From: an uncultured Thermogutta sp.
GTDB taxonomy: Bacteria; Planctomycetota; Planctomycetia; Pirellulales; Thermoguttaceae
Assembly: GCA_937128505.1 (NCBI GenBank)
Contig: CAKZMM010000026.1
Coordinates: forward strand, 24,654-88,653
Direction of reading: 5' to 3'
Length of the DNA stretch: 64,000 nucleotides
In this document: piece by piece, positions 1-9,346 of the stretch
Numbering within the stretch: the stretch's first letter is position 1
Layout: every line of letters begins with the position of its first letter
Notes under the pieces: generated by a model
The model's database searches: none
Told to the model about the DNA's origin: nothing
The model's input: only the letters and a program-made list of their open reading frames with translations
Program-made: the position numbers and the translations under genes

Positions 1-1749
1 AACAGCGGCGAGTTGACTTTCCAAATCCGTGCCTTCCACGGGGCCAAGCCCTGTGCTGGATGCTCGTAAAGCTCCGCCGACATTCATTTCACCTAGCACA
101 TGCGAATTCGTGCCGTAACCGGCACAATGAACCCCCGCACTACCGGCACCGCCTGTGGGTCGCAACGGTATCTGCTCGGGCGGGGATTGCGCCCCGGTGC
201 TATCGAGGGTTGGTCGCGGCCTGCTGAGGCAAATTTCACCAACGTCTCCGTTCCCCGCTGGGGCAGCGTCGGCTTTCGCGTTCTCATCGGCATAACTTAG
301 CCTCGTTAACTCGCGCAGGCTAATCCGGGTACGCCAGTTTGCCCGGTCTTTCCCGCCGAAAAGGGATCCTTCTTGCCTGGTTTGCCGGCGGCGTGCCTCG
401 GGACAAATAAACCACACGTGAGAGTGATTCAGACCGATCTCGGCATCGAATGGCTCTGCGAACGGGTCTTCCCAACAGCACGCGGTGCCGCGCTGTGCGA
501 CCACGTCCAGTGATCCCGAAGCCTTCCCATTTGCGGTACTGGAATCAAAGGCACCTTCGCGACGGTTCGCCTCGCCGGAAAGATCGGGTGTGCTTGCGGC
601 ACTCACCCCAGCAAAGGATGTGTCCGTTACAGCGTCTCGCTGCGAAATAGAAATCGCTTCAGATTCAGGCGCCCCTCTGGGGTCATTCAATGTGCTTAAC
701 GCTGCCTCGATTTCGGAGATTTTTTCGCATGGATCATGTGGCGCCTCGAGGACTGCCGCCGGCTGCGACCCATAACCCGCGTGAATGCTCCGCGAATGGC
801 CAACGTCTACGTCAATTGCTGTGAATTCCGGCTGATTTGCAACCGGTCCCTCTTCCGCGGCTCCTGCGTTCGGAGTGCTCCCGAATTCGACGACCGTGCT
901 CTTTTTGGCTCGAAGAGGTGACTCGTTCCAGGGACCGGGAAGTTGCTGAAGATCAGCCCAGGCTTCTTCAATCAATGCAGAGTCGAGGACATGCTGACCA
1001 CGTGTGAATGCCAAAAAAAGTGCATGATCACAAACCTGATTGATCAAGCGCGGGATACCGGCCGTGGCTAAATGTACGGCTTCCAGAGTCTGAGGTGCCA
1101 AGATCGGATCCGGATTGGCGCCTGCCTTCTGAATCTGATAGCGCACAAACTGCTCGGTCTGAGTTTTCGAAAAGCTCTCGAGGTAACATCGCACCGTAAT
1201 TCGTTGAGCAAAAGCCTCCAGTTTCGGACTGGTCAGCCGCTCTTCCAGGAGCAGACTCCCTGCCAAAACTATGGGGATTGCTGCTTGGCCAGGGAGGAGA
1301 TTGCCGAGTGCGCGAATCTCTTCAAGCACCCGGAGCGGAAGCCCGTGGGCCTCATCGACGAGAAGGACGATCTGCCGTGCGATCTCTGCGGCAGAACGTT
1401 TCCCGAGATACTCGGCCAAGGCTAGGCGCAGTTCACCCTCGTCCAAACCGCGGTATGGCTGCCCCAAATGAAAAAGTATCCCCTGTAAAAGCGCCCGCGG
1501 AGTTTCATACCGGCCTGTGAAAAGCCCCACAACACTGAACTCGGACGACAACTGGTTTGCCAATACTCGCAAGACGAGGGTTTTGCCCGTCCCTGGCGGC
1601 CCTATGACCACGCCGATCCCCTCGCAGCGGCGGATCATGCGCAAGAGATTCTCCACCGCAGCTTGGGCTGGCGGCGTCGCGAAAAAGTACTCCGGATCGG
1701 CAGATGCCACGAATGGTCGTCGACATAAGCCAAAAAAGCTTTCATACAT
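1..1749 (-). CDS. ExeA-like AAA ATPase, partial (C-terminus beyond window edge)
   Basis: An open frame runs from the ATG at 1749 to base 1 without a stop (583 codons), so the end of the gene is missing. The N-terminus reads MYESFFGL, the typical start of ExeA/GspA-type ATPases. A Walker A motif GPPGTGKT lies at residues 50-57 and a Walker B LLVDEA at 129-134, followed by AAA lid sequence to about residue 270. From about residue 280 onward the protein is poorly conserved, rich in Ala, Glu and Ser, with no domain I recognise. In type II secretion ExeA remodels peptidoglycan; in planctomycetes stand-alone homologues are common and their role is unknown. No secretion genes are visible nearby. ATPase identity is firm; the specific function is not. 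Confidence 0.88.
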   Translation of the reverse strand, partial: MYESFFGLCRRPFVASADPEYFFATPPAQAAVENLLRMIRRCEGIGVVIGPPGTGKTLVLRVLANQLSSEFSVVGLFTGRYETPRALLQGILFHLGQPYRGLDEGELRLALAEYLGKRSAAEIARQIVLLVDEAHGLPLRVLEEIRALGNLLPGQAAIPIVLAGSLLLEERLTSPKLEAFAQRITVRCYLESFSKTQTEQFVRYQIQKAGANPDPILAPQTLEAVHLATAGIPRLINQVCDHALFLAFTRGQHVLDSALIEEAWADLQQLPGPWNESPLRAKKSTVVEFGSTPNAGAAEEGPVANQPEFTAIDVDVGHSRSIHAGYGSQPAAVLEAPHDPCEKISEIEAALSTLNDPRGAPESEAISISQRDAVTDTSFAGVSAASTPDLSGEANRREGAFDSSTANGKASGSLDVVAQRGTACCWEDPFAEPFDAEIGLNHSHVWFICPEARRRQTRQEGSLFGGKDRANWRTRISLRELTRLSYADENAKADAAPAGNGDVGEICLSRPRPTLDSTGAQSPPEQIPLRPTGGAGSAGVHCAGYGTNSHVLGEMNVGGALRASSTGLGPVEGTDLESQLAAV

Positions 1750-2618
1750 GGCGATACTCTGAGCCACCTGGGCTAAACCCTCTAGGAGTTCACACTCATA
1801 CTCGGCAGGCGACGGTAGCAAGGGGATACGGCGTAAAAAGGTGTGTTTCGGTTTCGGAAACCGGCGGCGTAGCCGTTCCGCGGCCTTGTTGCACGAGCGA
1901 CCGGATCCATGAGCTAATGAGTTGCCGATTTAGTAGAATCCCAGATTTATTACTACGCTCCAAAACTCAAAGGGGCCGCTCGAGACCAACGGGACACACA
2001 CCTTCTGATTGGGGAGGCAAGTCCCTACTACCCATCGGCTAAAGCCGTTGGGCCGCTACAATGGTTTTAACCGTTGACCTCTACGGTTATTTACGCGCTA
2101 TATGGCATCGGAGAGATTCACACAAAATACGAAGAACACTCGCTCTCCGAAGGCTTTGATGATTCCGTCAAAAGGAGAGGGTGATTGAAACGGAGAACCA
2201 CCTACAATCTTTTAACTCGGCTGCACAAAGGGATATATCCCTTTAAACCGGGACTAGCGGAATTGCGAATCTTCCGGGGGAAATTCGTCAGGGCTATCGG
2301 TCAAATTTCGACTTTTAGTTGTGCAAGCTTTTTCCGCGCGACGAACCCTTCCTGCGCCTTTTGGTGAATCAACTCGTTCATGATGAGCAAAGACGGCAAT
2401 ATTCGGAATGCCCGGATAAGAATCGGATCGCCCGAGTAAGAAACCGACAAAAACCGGGTTAAGAAACCGGCAATAACGGTAGGGATATTTCAGAATAATC
2501 AGAATAACAAGAAGAAATAATAAGACGAATGCAGGCGGGGGCAAGATTGGGGCAATGATTATAATGATTACTCTGATGATTATTCTGAATCACCAACATT
2601 GAACCGGGTTTCACTGGA
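1750..2618. other. Intergenic spacer, 0.87 kb, with repeats
   Basis: No credible gene. The right half carries a repeated 14-mer (TAAGAAACCG-R-CAA at 2437-2450 and 2460-2473) and a perfect 13-bp inverted repeat (2489-2501 and 2577-2589) just before trpF. The spacer separates the divergent ExeA-like gene and trpF, so it must contain both promoters, but I cannot place them. Confidence 0.6.
2489..2589. repeat. 13-bp perfect inverted repeat upstream of trpF
   Basis: TTCAGAATAATCA at 2489-2501 is exactly mirrored by TGATTATTCTGAA at 2577-2589, 75 bp apart, ending 29 bp before the trpF start. The second arm sits in an AT-rich patch with repeated ATGATTA. It could be a regulator operator pair or a long-loop stem; function unknown. 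Confidence 0.6.
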
Positions 2619-3326
2619 ATGTTCCGGGTCAAGATCTGTGGGATAACTTCGATCCAAGATGCGGTGGTTGCTGCCCGGGAAGGTGCGGAGGCAATTGGGC
2701 TCAATTTTTTTCCCGGAAGCCCCCGTTTCGTATCCTTGGACCAAGCCACCCAAATCACTCGGGCGATTCAAACTTACTCCGACTTTAAGCCGGCGCTTGT
2801 GGGTATCTTTGTCAATGCTCCGGTTGAAGAAATGGTTTGTGCCGTTGAAAAAGTTGGTCTCGGGTGGGTGCAACTTCACGGGGACGAGCCGCCCGGGGAA
2901 ATACTCCGGTTGCGGGAAACTTCAAACGCGGGCTTGCAGATCATTCGGGCCTTTCGGGTAGCACCGGGAGGTCTCCACACGGTACTTTGCTACCTCGAAG
3001 TTTGCGAGAACCGACGTTGTCTGCCAGATGCAATCCTGTTTGATGCAGCGGTCCAAGGTACGTTCGGCGGCTCTGGTCAGCGGACGGCCTGGGACGATGC
3101 GGCAGCATACGTAGACCAGACGGGGGCTGCACCGCTTGTGCTTGCAGGAGGTTTGAGGCCAGAAAACGTGGCGGAGGCTATCCGCACAGTCCGCCCGTGG
3201 GCCGTCGACACGGCAAGCGGCGTAGAGATCCAGCCCCGCAAGAAAGATCCTGAAAAGATTCGTGCCTTTGTAGCGGCCGCCAAATCTGCGTTTGCCTCAA
3301 TATCCGGCGAGTCCTTATATCGATAA
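2619..3326 (+). CDS. trpF: Phosphoribosylanthranilate isomerase TrpF
   Basis: Converts N-(5-phosphoribosyl)anthranilate to the carboxyphenylamino-deoxyribulose phosphate in tryptophan synthesis. The 235-residue length fits the family. The N-terminal VKICGIT holds the catalytic Cys on beta-strand 1, WVQLHGDE is the conserved strand-4 motif, DAAVQGTFGGSG is the catalytic-Asp region, and LAGGLRPENV plus DTASGVE form the phosphate-binding end of the TIM barrel. The gene stands alone, with no other trp gene in the window. ATG start; no strong Shine-Dalgarno sequence. A 13-bp inverted repeat sits just upstream. Confidence 0.96.
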   Translation: MFRVKICGITSIQDAVVAAREGAEAIGLNFFPGSPRFVSLDQATQITRAIQTYSDFKPALVGIFVNAPVEEMVCAVEKVGLGWVQLHGDEPPGEILRLRETSNAGLQIIRAFRVAPGGLHTVLCYLEVCENRRCLPDAILFDAAVQGTFGGSGQRTAWDDAAAYVDQTGAAPLVLAGGLRPENVAEAIRTVRPWAVDTASGVEIQPRKKDPEKIRAFVAAAKSAFASISGESLYR

Positions 3327-4630
3327 ACCTAAAACCTTATCTCGTTAAAAATGAGCCGGTAGACCATTCGGCGAATGCTTTTTCACGCCCGGCTAATCCG
3401 ACTAATTTTTTGCCTAATTTCCATTTTGGAGGCGTACTTTCCGGTTTCGCTCTCATTTCATGAGAAAACTCCGATTTTATGATGGAAATTTAACGCTGTC
3501 GTGAAGATTACGATTCTTGATTAACCTTAATGAACAACGAAACGTTGCAATTCTTCCGCGGAATTTAACCGATTACGCTTCCAAGTCGCCCTAGTTCATC
3601 AGTTTTGTGTTCATACCAGTTGATCGAGGTCGACGAAACGGCTGAATACTCTGAGCAAATGGCGTGCTGCGGGCTGAAAGCTTCATGTCTTCATGTCAGT
3701 ATGATTCGGAATTTCTGTGGTCATACCTATTGGGGGAGACATTCAACGGCGATAGGAAAACGTCATTCCGAGACAGGATTGGGCAACCTTTCTCTGCCAT
3801 TTCAGCTACAAAATTGCCATTTGCACTGCCAAAAAATCTTGCCTCAAATAGGGACACTTCGCTGCTTCTCGAAGGGAATTGAGCCAACAAAGCCTCTCCC
3901 CCTGCTATCCCCTGCTCTTTTCGTGCACATGCCGTTTGCCACTTTTGTCGGCAGAATTTCCCCGGGAGGTTTCTACCCGGATCAACAGTTTCCAACTCTC
4001 GCATTGGAACCTGCTTTTAATCACAAACTTTGGGGGCCAGTAAGTTTGCCCGGTGGAAAGTCCGCGGCAAAAAGTTATACTTTTTTCGTAATCGACGCGC
4101 TTTTTACCTTTCGCGTTTGCCGCTACATTGCGTCGATTGCGAAAATGGGATAGTTACCCCCGTCGTTTTCGCCGGGTCACGATTTGGAGTTCGGCGTCCC
4201 ACGATTTGGAGGACCAGGCATTTGCACGAGCCATCTGCCTGTTAGTTCCTTGCCCAAAGGTGTGCAAGAAAACTGCAACGCGTAGAATTTGCTCTCGACC
4301 GTTATTGACTGATCTTGGCAGAGCAAGGGCGTGAGGGACGCGAACCAATTTGGCTGGTAATGGCTGCCTGCAAATTTAGAAAACTAGAAAACTTATAATA
4401 GGCATAACGGGCTGAAAGTCAAAGTTGCTTGAAGTTGCGAACGGGAATTTAACGTTGTAGGAATTTAACGTTGTAGCCAACTTCACGGTTGGAAAAGTCT
4501 CGCGAAACCGAGGCTTTATTTCAATTGAAGAACTTAGAGGCTAATCGCGCCGCGAAGGCAGTCTCCACGAGGTAAACATTCAAATTAGCAGTCGCGATTC
4601 GCTTTCGTCACCAACTCCGGAGGTAAAGCC
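3327..4630. other. Intergenic spacer, 1.3 kb
   Basis: The longest frame (3605-4153 +, TTG start) has no ribosome site and a Cys/His/Phe-rich composition unlike the neighbours, so I do not call it a gene. CACGATTTGGAG occurs at 4178-4189 and 4200-4211 (22-bp period). A perfect 16-bp tandem duplication is at 4444-4475. I see no riboswitch consensus before ahcY. Confidence 0.55.
4444..4475. repeat. 16-bp perfect tandem duplication
   Basis: GGAATTTAACGTTGTA occurs twice head to tail (4444-4459 and 4460-4475) in the spacer before ahcY. A diverged relative is near 3484. Confidence 0.85.
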
Positions 4631-5947
4631 GTGGCACAAATTGCGACAAAACTCCCGTACAAAGTAGCCGACATGAGTTTGGCGGAATGGGGCCGACGAG
4701 AAATCGAGTTGGCCGAAAATGAAATGCCGGGCCTCATGGCTTTAAGAGAGATGTATAGCAGAACTAAGCCGCTCAAAGGGGCGCGGATCGCCGGCTGTTT
4801 GCACATGACCATCGAAACAGCCGTGCTCATCGAAACTTTGGTTGAACTAGGTGCCCAGGTGCAGTGGAGTAGTTGCAACAAATTTTCGACGCAAGACCAC
4901 GCCGCTGCCGCCATGGCTGCAAGAGGGATCCCCGTCTACGCATGGAAAGGGGAGACCGACGAAGAGTACGAATGGTGTATCGAGCAAACCCTCTTTTTCC
5001 CGGACGGTCAACCCCTCAACATGATCATTGACGATGGGGGCGACCTGACGGCAATGGTTCACAACGATAAGTACCGTTATTTGCTCTCGGGAATTCGGGG
5101 GATCTCGGAAGAAACCACCACGGGTGTGCATCGTCTCTACCAGATGCATGCCCGGGGTGAGCTCGGCGTTCCGGCGATCAATGTCAATGATTCGGTCACT
5201 AAAAGCAAGTTCGATAACTTGTATGGATGCCGGGAGTCGCTCATCGACGGGATCAAACGGGCTACCGACGTGATGATTGCCGGCAAGCTTGCCGTGGTCT
5301 GCGGTTATGGAGATGTGGGTAAAGGTTGCGCGCAAGCGCTGCGGGCATATGGGGCTCGGGTCATGGTCACCGAGATCGACCCGATCTGCGCCCTACAAGC
5401 CGCCATGGAGGGGTACGAGGTTGTCACCATGGAGGAGGCAGCTTCCCGGGCAAACATCTTTGTCACGGCTACTGGCTGCTGCAAAGTAATTCGTGTCGAA
5501 CACATGGAGCGAATGCCCAATGATGCTATTGTTTGTAATATTGGGCATTTCGATGTGGAAATCGATGTTGCCGGTCTTAACAACTACCCGGGCATTCGTC
5601 GGACGAGAATTAAACCATTAGTCGATCGTTATACTTTTCCAGATGGTCACTCGATAATCCTGTTGGCGGAAGGGCGACTTGTCAATTTAGGTTGCGCGAG
5701 CGGACACCCCTCCTTCGTCATGTCTAACTCCTTTACAAATCAGGTCTTGGCTCAGATCGCCCTTTGGACGGAGCCTGAGAAATATCCGATCGGTGTGCAC
5801 GTCCTGCCAAAGAAGCTTGATGAGCAGGTAGCTCGGCTTCATCTGCAAAAATTGGGATTCAAATTGGAAGAATTGACGCCGGAGCAAGCCGCGTATCTCG
5901 GCGTCCCGATAGATGGTCCGTACAAGCCTGACTATTATCGGTACTAA
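4631..5947 (+). CDS. ahcY: Adenosylhomocysteinase (S-adenosylhomocysteine hydrolase)
   Basis: Reversibly hydrolyses S-adenosylhomocysteine to adenosine and homocysteine, using tightly bound NAD, and so completes the methyl cycle. At 438 residues it matches the family. Visible features: substrate-site [13 protein letters not shown] near residue 57, the NAD-binding GYGDVGKG around residue 225, [10 protein letters not shown], and the C-terminal KPDYYRY carrying the Lys and Tyr of the NAD pocket. The start is GTG at 4631, preceded by GGAGGT at 4619-4624 with good spacing. No other methyl-cycle gene adjoins it. A SAH riboswitch was looked for upstream and not recognised. Confidence 0.97.
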   Translation: MAQIATKLPYKVADMSLAEWGRREIELAENEMPGLMALREMYSRTKPLKGARIAGCLHMTIETAVLIETLVELGAQVQWSSCNKFSTQDHAAAAMAARGIPVYAWKGETDEEYEWCIEQTLFFPDGQPLNMIIDDGGDLTAMVHNDKYRYLLSGIRGISEETTTGVHRLYQMHARGELGVPAINVNDSVTKSKFDNLYGCRESLIDGIKRATDVMIAGKLAVVCGYGDVGKGCAQALRAYGARVMVTEIDPICALQAAMEGYEVVTMEEAASRANIFVTATGCCKVIRVEHMERMPNDAIVCNIGHFDVEIDVAGLNNYPGIRRTRIKPLVDRYTFPDGHSIILLAEGRLVNLGCASGHPSFVMSNSFTNQVLAQIALWTEPEKYPIGVHVLPKKLDEQVARLHLQKLGFKLEELTPEQAAYLGVPIDGPYKPDYYRY

Positions 5948-6505
5948 ACGACAAGTGCCTCTCCGCACTTCCCCCGCAAAGCCGGCCCAATCGAGTCGCT
6001 CGCTTTAAGAGCTTTACGTGCTTGAGATTAAAGAGCGCCCGCAGAATTATCGCACTCGCAAGCGTCTTTCAAGCGGGTAGGGAAAAGGCGGTAGATTCCG
6101 TTCTTCGGGCGCCGGGGCGACCCCGTATGGTCCGGGCTTTTGACGTCTTAAAGGCTCCCTTTATCGCAGCGTGATTGGGAAGACTGAACCACTGAGTTTC
6201 GGGGGTGCGTTGGAACCAATATCCGCCCGAAGCCAGCGGGCTTCGGCTACCCCCCGCGCGAGAGTACTCCAGGTCCGAGTGAGAGTGCGACCCCCCAATT
6301 GTCTGAGGATTCAGAACGCCCCCTTCGAGGCTAGACACTTTTCCATTGTAGGGCTCGAGAAAGACGTCCATTCGTTTTCTGGTTGCCTCCTCGCTTGACC
6401 AAACTGCTAGGTGACCCTACCTTGACCGTACATGCAGAGCAAATACATCCCTGCGGCATTCAGGGAAAAGTCAATCACTTTTTGGTGGACGGTCGCAGCT
6501 AAATT
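5948..6505. other. Intergenic spacer, 0.56 kb
   Basis: No convincing gene, RNA or terminator. Short frames on both strands (for example 6069-6371) lack ribosome sites and recognisable protein character. Confidence 0.5.
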
Positions 6506-7810
6506 ATGCCGGAAATACAAGCGTTTCGCGGGATTCGATACAACTTGGGGCAAGTAGGGTCGCTCAGCGATGTGGTGGCTCCTCCCTACGATACGATTGG
6601 GAGCGAACTTCAGGAGGAGCTCTACAAGAAGCACCCCTGCAATATCGTTCGGTTAGAGCTTAATCGGCCTGAACCGGGCGACGATGAGGCGAATAACTCT
6701 TACATAAGGGCAGCGAAGTTTTTTAAGAGCTGGTTGAACCAAGGTGTTTTGGTACAAGAAGCGGTACCGTCTCTTTATGTCTACCATCAACACTTCAACT
6801 TGGAGGGCCGCGATCATATTCGCCGGGGCTTCATGGCCCGGATGCGGCTTCAGCGATTTGGCGAAGGCATGGTTTTCCCCCACGAGCAAACGCTCAGGGC
6901 ACCCAAGATCGATCGACTGATGCTCACGGCGGTTTGTAAGGCGAATTTCAGCCAGATTTTCGCCTTGTATCCGGACCCGGCTGGCGAAGTACAGCCAATC
7001 CTAGAAGAAACCATTTCCGATAAAATCCCACTGGAGGCGACGGATCATCTCGGCGTGATTCATCGGCTATGGCCGGTAACTGATGTCGGCGTAATAGGTC
7101 GGGTATGCGCTTTGATGGGGCCGAAACCGGTCTTCATCGCTGACGGACACCACCGCTACGAAACCGCGTGCGACTACCGAGATCAGGTCTACGACAGTGG
7201 GGCATTGAGGCCGGATCATCCAGCCAATTACGTCTTGACCATGCTCGTGGCGCTGGAGGATCCAGGCCTCGTGATTATGCCGACGCATCGGTTATTTCGA
7301 GGATTGGGGGCTCTCAACGCACTTCGGCTACAAGAGAACTTGGAGCCGTATTTTTCCGTGCGACATGTTTTGACCGGGCTAGAAGAAGGAATCCGCGAGG
7401 TTTGGGAGGACATCAGCACCGCAAGTGTGCCGGTAGCCCTCGGTTTCTTCACACGCATCGATGAGACTTGGACGATCGCTGAGCTAACTGAACAGGGGCA
7501 GGCGAAAATGGATGAGGTGGCTGCGGACCACCACGAGCCGTGGCGTCGGCTCGCCGTGAGTGTGCTGCATCGTCTTGTCATCGAGCATTTGCTCGGAGGG
7601 AACAACCTGCCCTCACCAACTTTTGTCCACCGCCTAGAAGAGGTCGTGGAGGGATGTCGGAAGGGGGAATACGAGCTTGTGGCCTTGGTTCCGCCAGTCG
7701 GCATAGCTCAAGTGCGCGATGTCAGCCTCACGGGCGAGCGATTGCCCCCGAAAACCACATACTTTTACCCTAAGCTTTTGGCAGGCTTAGTCATCAATCC
7801 GCTGGAGTAA
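6506..7810 (+). CDS. DUF1015 family protein
   Basis: A 434-residue protein of the DUF1015 family. Characteristic segments are the N-terminal FRGIRYN, the VVAPPYDTI motif near residue 24, a central YVYHQHF strand, and FIADGHHRYETA near residue 210, the most conserved part of the family. The biochemical role is not established; the proteins are soluble and widespread in bacteria and archaea, sometimes near amino-acid metabolism genes. ATG start. The gene is flanked by long spacers and does not form an operon. Family assignment is strong; no function is claimed. Confidence 0.93.
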   Translation: MPEIQAFRGIRYNLGQVGSLSDVVAPPYDTIGSELQEELYKKHPCNIVRLELNRPEPGDDEANNSYIRAAKFFKSWLNQGVLVQEAVPSLYVYHQHFNLEGRDHIRRGFMARMRLQRFGEGMVFPHEQTLRAPKIDRLMLTAVCKANFSQIFALYPDPAGEVQPILEETISDKIPLEATDHLGVIHRLWPVTDVGVIGRVCALMGPKPVFIADGHHRYETACDYRDQVYDSGALRPDHPANYVLTMLVALEDPGLVIMPTHRLFRGLGALNALRLQENLEPYFSVRHVLTGLEEGIREVWEDISTASVPVALGFFTRIDETWTIAELTEQGQAKMDEVAADHHEPWRRLAVSVLHRLVIEHLLGGNNLPSPTFVHRLEEVVEGCRKGEYELVALVPPVGIAQVRDVSLTGERLPPKTTYFYPKLLAGLVINPLE

Positions 7811-7950
7811 GGACTTTTTAATCAGGCCGCAAAAATTCCGGTAACCAACCATTTACGAGCGGGCATTTGAGCTCTTCTCAGTACGCTTTGAAGCTTGCGA
7901 GAACGGCTTGATTTACTCAATCCTTCCTCGTTGACGGATTTGTCCTTACC

Positions 7951-7964
7951 GTTTCGCGCGAAAC
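7951..7964. promoter_or_regulatory. parS-like palindrome, site 1 (ParB-binding candidate)
   Basis: GTTTCGCGCGAAAC is a perfect 14-bp palindrome matching the general parS plan (TGTTTCACGTGAAACA) with CGCG in place of ACGT at the centre. It lies 1.4 kb upstream of parA. With the second site 773 bp away it is the natural target of the ParB encoded here; binding is inferred. Confidence 0.8.
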
Positions 7965-8060
7965 AAAGCTTTTATCCGATAATCCTTCCGCCATACCATA
8001 GGCTTAACCACGGGGTTGGTTAAACGTTGTGTAACTGTGGGGGAGTTGGCTTTTTCACCG

Positions 8061-8096
8061 TGTGAGAGCGGATGTGAGAGCGGATGTGAGAGCGAA
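8061..8096. repeat. 12-bp direct repeat, three tandem copies
   Basis: TGTGAGAGCGGA at 8061-8072 and 8073-8084, then TGTGAGAGCGAA at 8085-8096. The array lies between the two parS-like sites. Such iterons can bind a replication or partition protein, but there is no further evidence here. Confidence 0.85.
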
Positions 8097-8393
8097 TTCG
8101 TGTGCTCTGAAGAAGGGTGTGGAATCAGCCCAGGAAGTTGACAGAAGGTTGCTTTCGCGGGGGGAATGATCGCGATTGACCCGATATCGCTGTTCGGGGT
8201 TTAGGACTCGACTTCTGACCTCAGGTTTGCAGGTTAATTTAATTACAGACCGACGGCGGATCGCTCAGGAAAGATTGTGGTCTCCCATTTGCCTTGTTGG
8301 TGGAGCGTCCAAAACGGATTTTTCGCGTTTAATTCTTAGCACCCTTCCCAAGCGGTTTTCGCACCTCTTACCGTGCGGCATAGACCCAAAGAC

Positions 8394-8423
8394 TTAGACT
8401 TGCTGAAATTAGACTTGCCGAAA
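8394..8423. repeat. 15-bp tandem duplication
   Basis: TTAGACTTGCTGAAA (8394-8408) is followed directly by TTAGACTTGCCGAAA (8409-8423), one mismatch. Confidence 0.8.
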
Positions 8424-8723
8424 AACGTCTCGGGGCGGGTTCGCTCGGTTTATTCCCACCAAATTGCCTGCTCTCGCAAATCCTGGGCACACACTCGGAA
8501 ATCTTCCCTTAGCGCTACTCCCCCATACCCACCCTTCTGAAACGGCTTGCCCGCTTCGAATAAGCCGATTTTGAAGTCACCCTGCCGGATAATTTGCGCC
8601 CGCCTCTCGCCGATGAATTCCTTTCCGGGATGATTTTGGAGTCCTCTATGATTCTCTTTCGCTTGCTACCTATCCAGTTGATTCGGGTAAGCCACGCAAA
8701 CTGCGGAAGATTTGAATTCGGTT

Positions 8724-8739
8724 TGTTTCGCGCGAAACA
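8724..8739. promoter_or_regulatory. parS-like palindrome, site 2 (ParB-binding candidate)
   Basis: TGTTTCGCGCGAAACA is a perfect 16-bp palindrome, identical to consensus parS at all positions except two of the central four. It lies about 0.6 kb before the parA start. It shares the central 14 bp with site 1, which argues against chance. Confidence 0.86.
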
Positions 8740-9346
8740 TACCGTTTAGGGCCTCTATTAGCGCTCATGTGTGTGTTCTACACCACAGAATAAAACAAAA
8801 TAAAAAGTTCACCTCTTTACCCACGCCGGTTTAAGGTTCCTGGAACTGTTTACAACGCTAAAGGGTGCGATATTGACGACCTGGCTCAGGTGGATAGGAA
8901 GCATCCGCGTGGTACCGGCGATTTAACCGCAGATCTTCCAAGCTCTTTCATCTGCAATTCCCACCGCACCCCTTTCGCCACTCTCCTCATTCCGCTCCTT
9001 CGATTCTGGTCCTAAATGCCCTCCACCATTTGATGCTTTCCGTGTCATGTTGCAAAACCTCAGCGACGAAGCTGTGCTGAAAGTCTCTCGTCGGCTCCCA
9101 AAGGTCAAACTACCGATTGCGCGTCTGCCTCAAAACCTCATGGTTCCGTCCGAGGCATTACAGAATCTTGAAGTGAATTATTCGGCTTGATTTCACTTCA
9201 AGTTCCCGTCCATGTTCGCCACCAACCTCACACCTTTGAAGACGCTCTTGCAAGCAGTTTGAAGAAGTGACGTTCCTCTGTTACAGACAAAGGCGGTACA
9301 ATTCCCCCCGTTTCGGGCGTAATCTGCCTTGGGCAGGGCGATACCG

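Larger units (their letters stand above)
7811..9346. other. Spacer upstream of parAB with two parS-like sites; possible origin-proximal region
   Basis: 1.5 kb with no credible gene. It contains GTTTCGCGCGAAAC at 7951-7964 and a full 16-bp version at 8724-8739, a 12-bp triplicate at 8061-8096, a 15-bp tandem pair at 8394-8423, and an AT-rich stretch near 8785-8815. I find no cluster of TTATNCACA DnaA boxes, so an origin of replication is possible but not shown. Confidence 0.6.

Noticed and set aside
485..1471. Several plus-strand frames of 66-117 codons near the left edge
   Set aside because: They are shadows of the ExeA-like gene, which is open on the minus strand from 1749 to base 1.
3605..4153. 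182-codon plus-strand frame between trpF and ahcY
   Set aside because: TTG start without a ribosome site, amino-acid composition unlike neighbouring genes, no recognisable motif.
4480..4630. SAH riboswitch before ahcY
   Set aside because: I looked for the GAGGAGCG core and the pairing AGGCTCGG element and found neither; only a GAGGCT fragment occurs.
7811..9346. Origin of replication called outright
   Set aside because: parS-like sites and an AT-rich patch are present, but no DnaA-box cluster or dnaA gene, so it stays a hypothesis.
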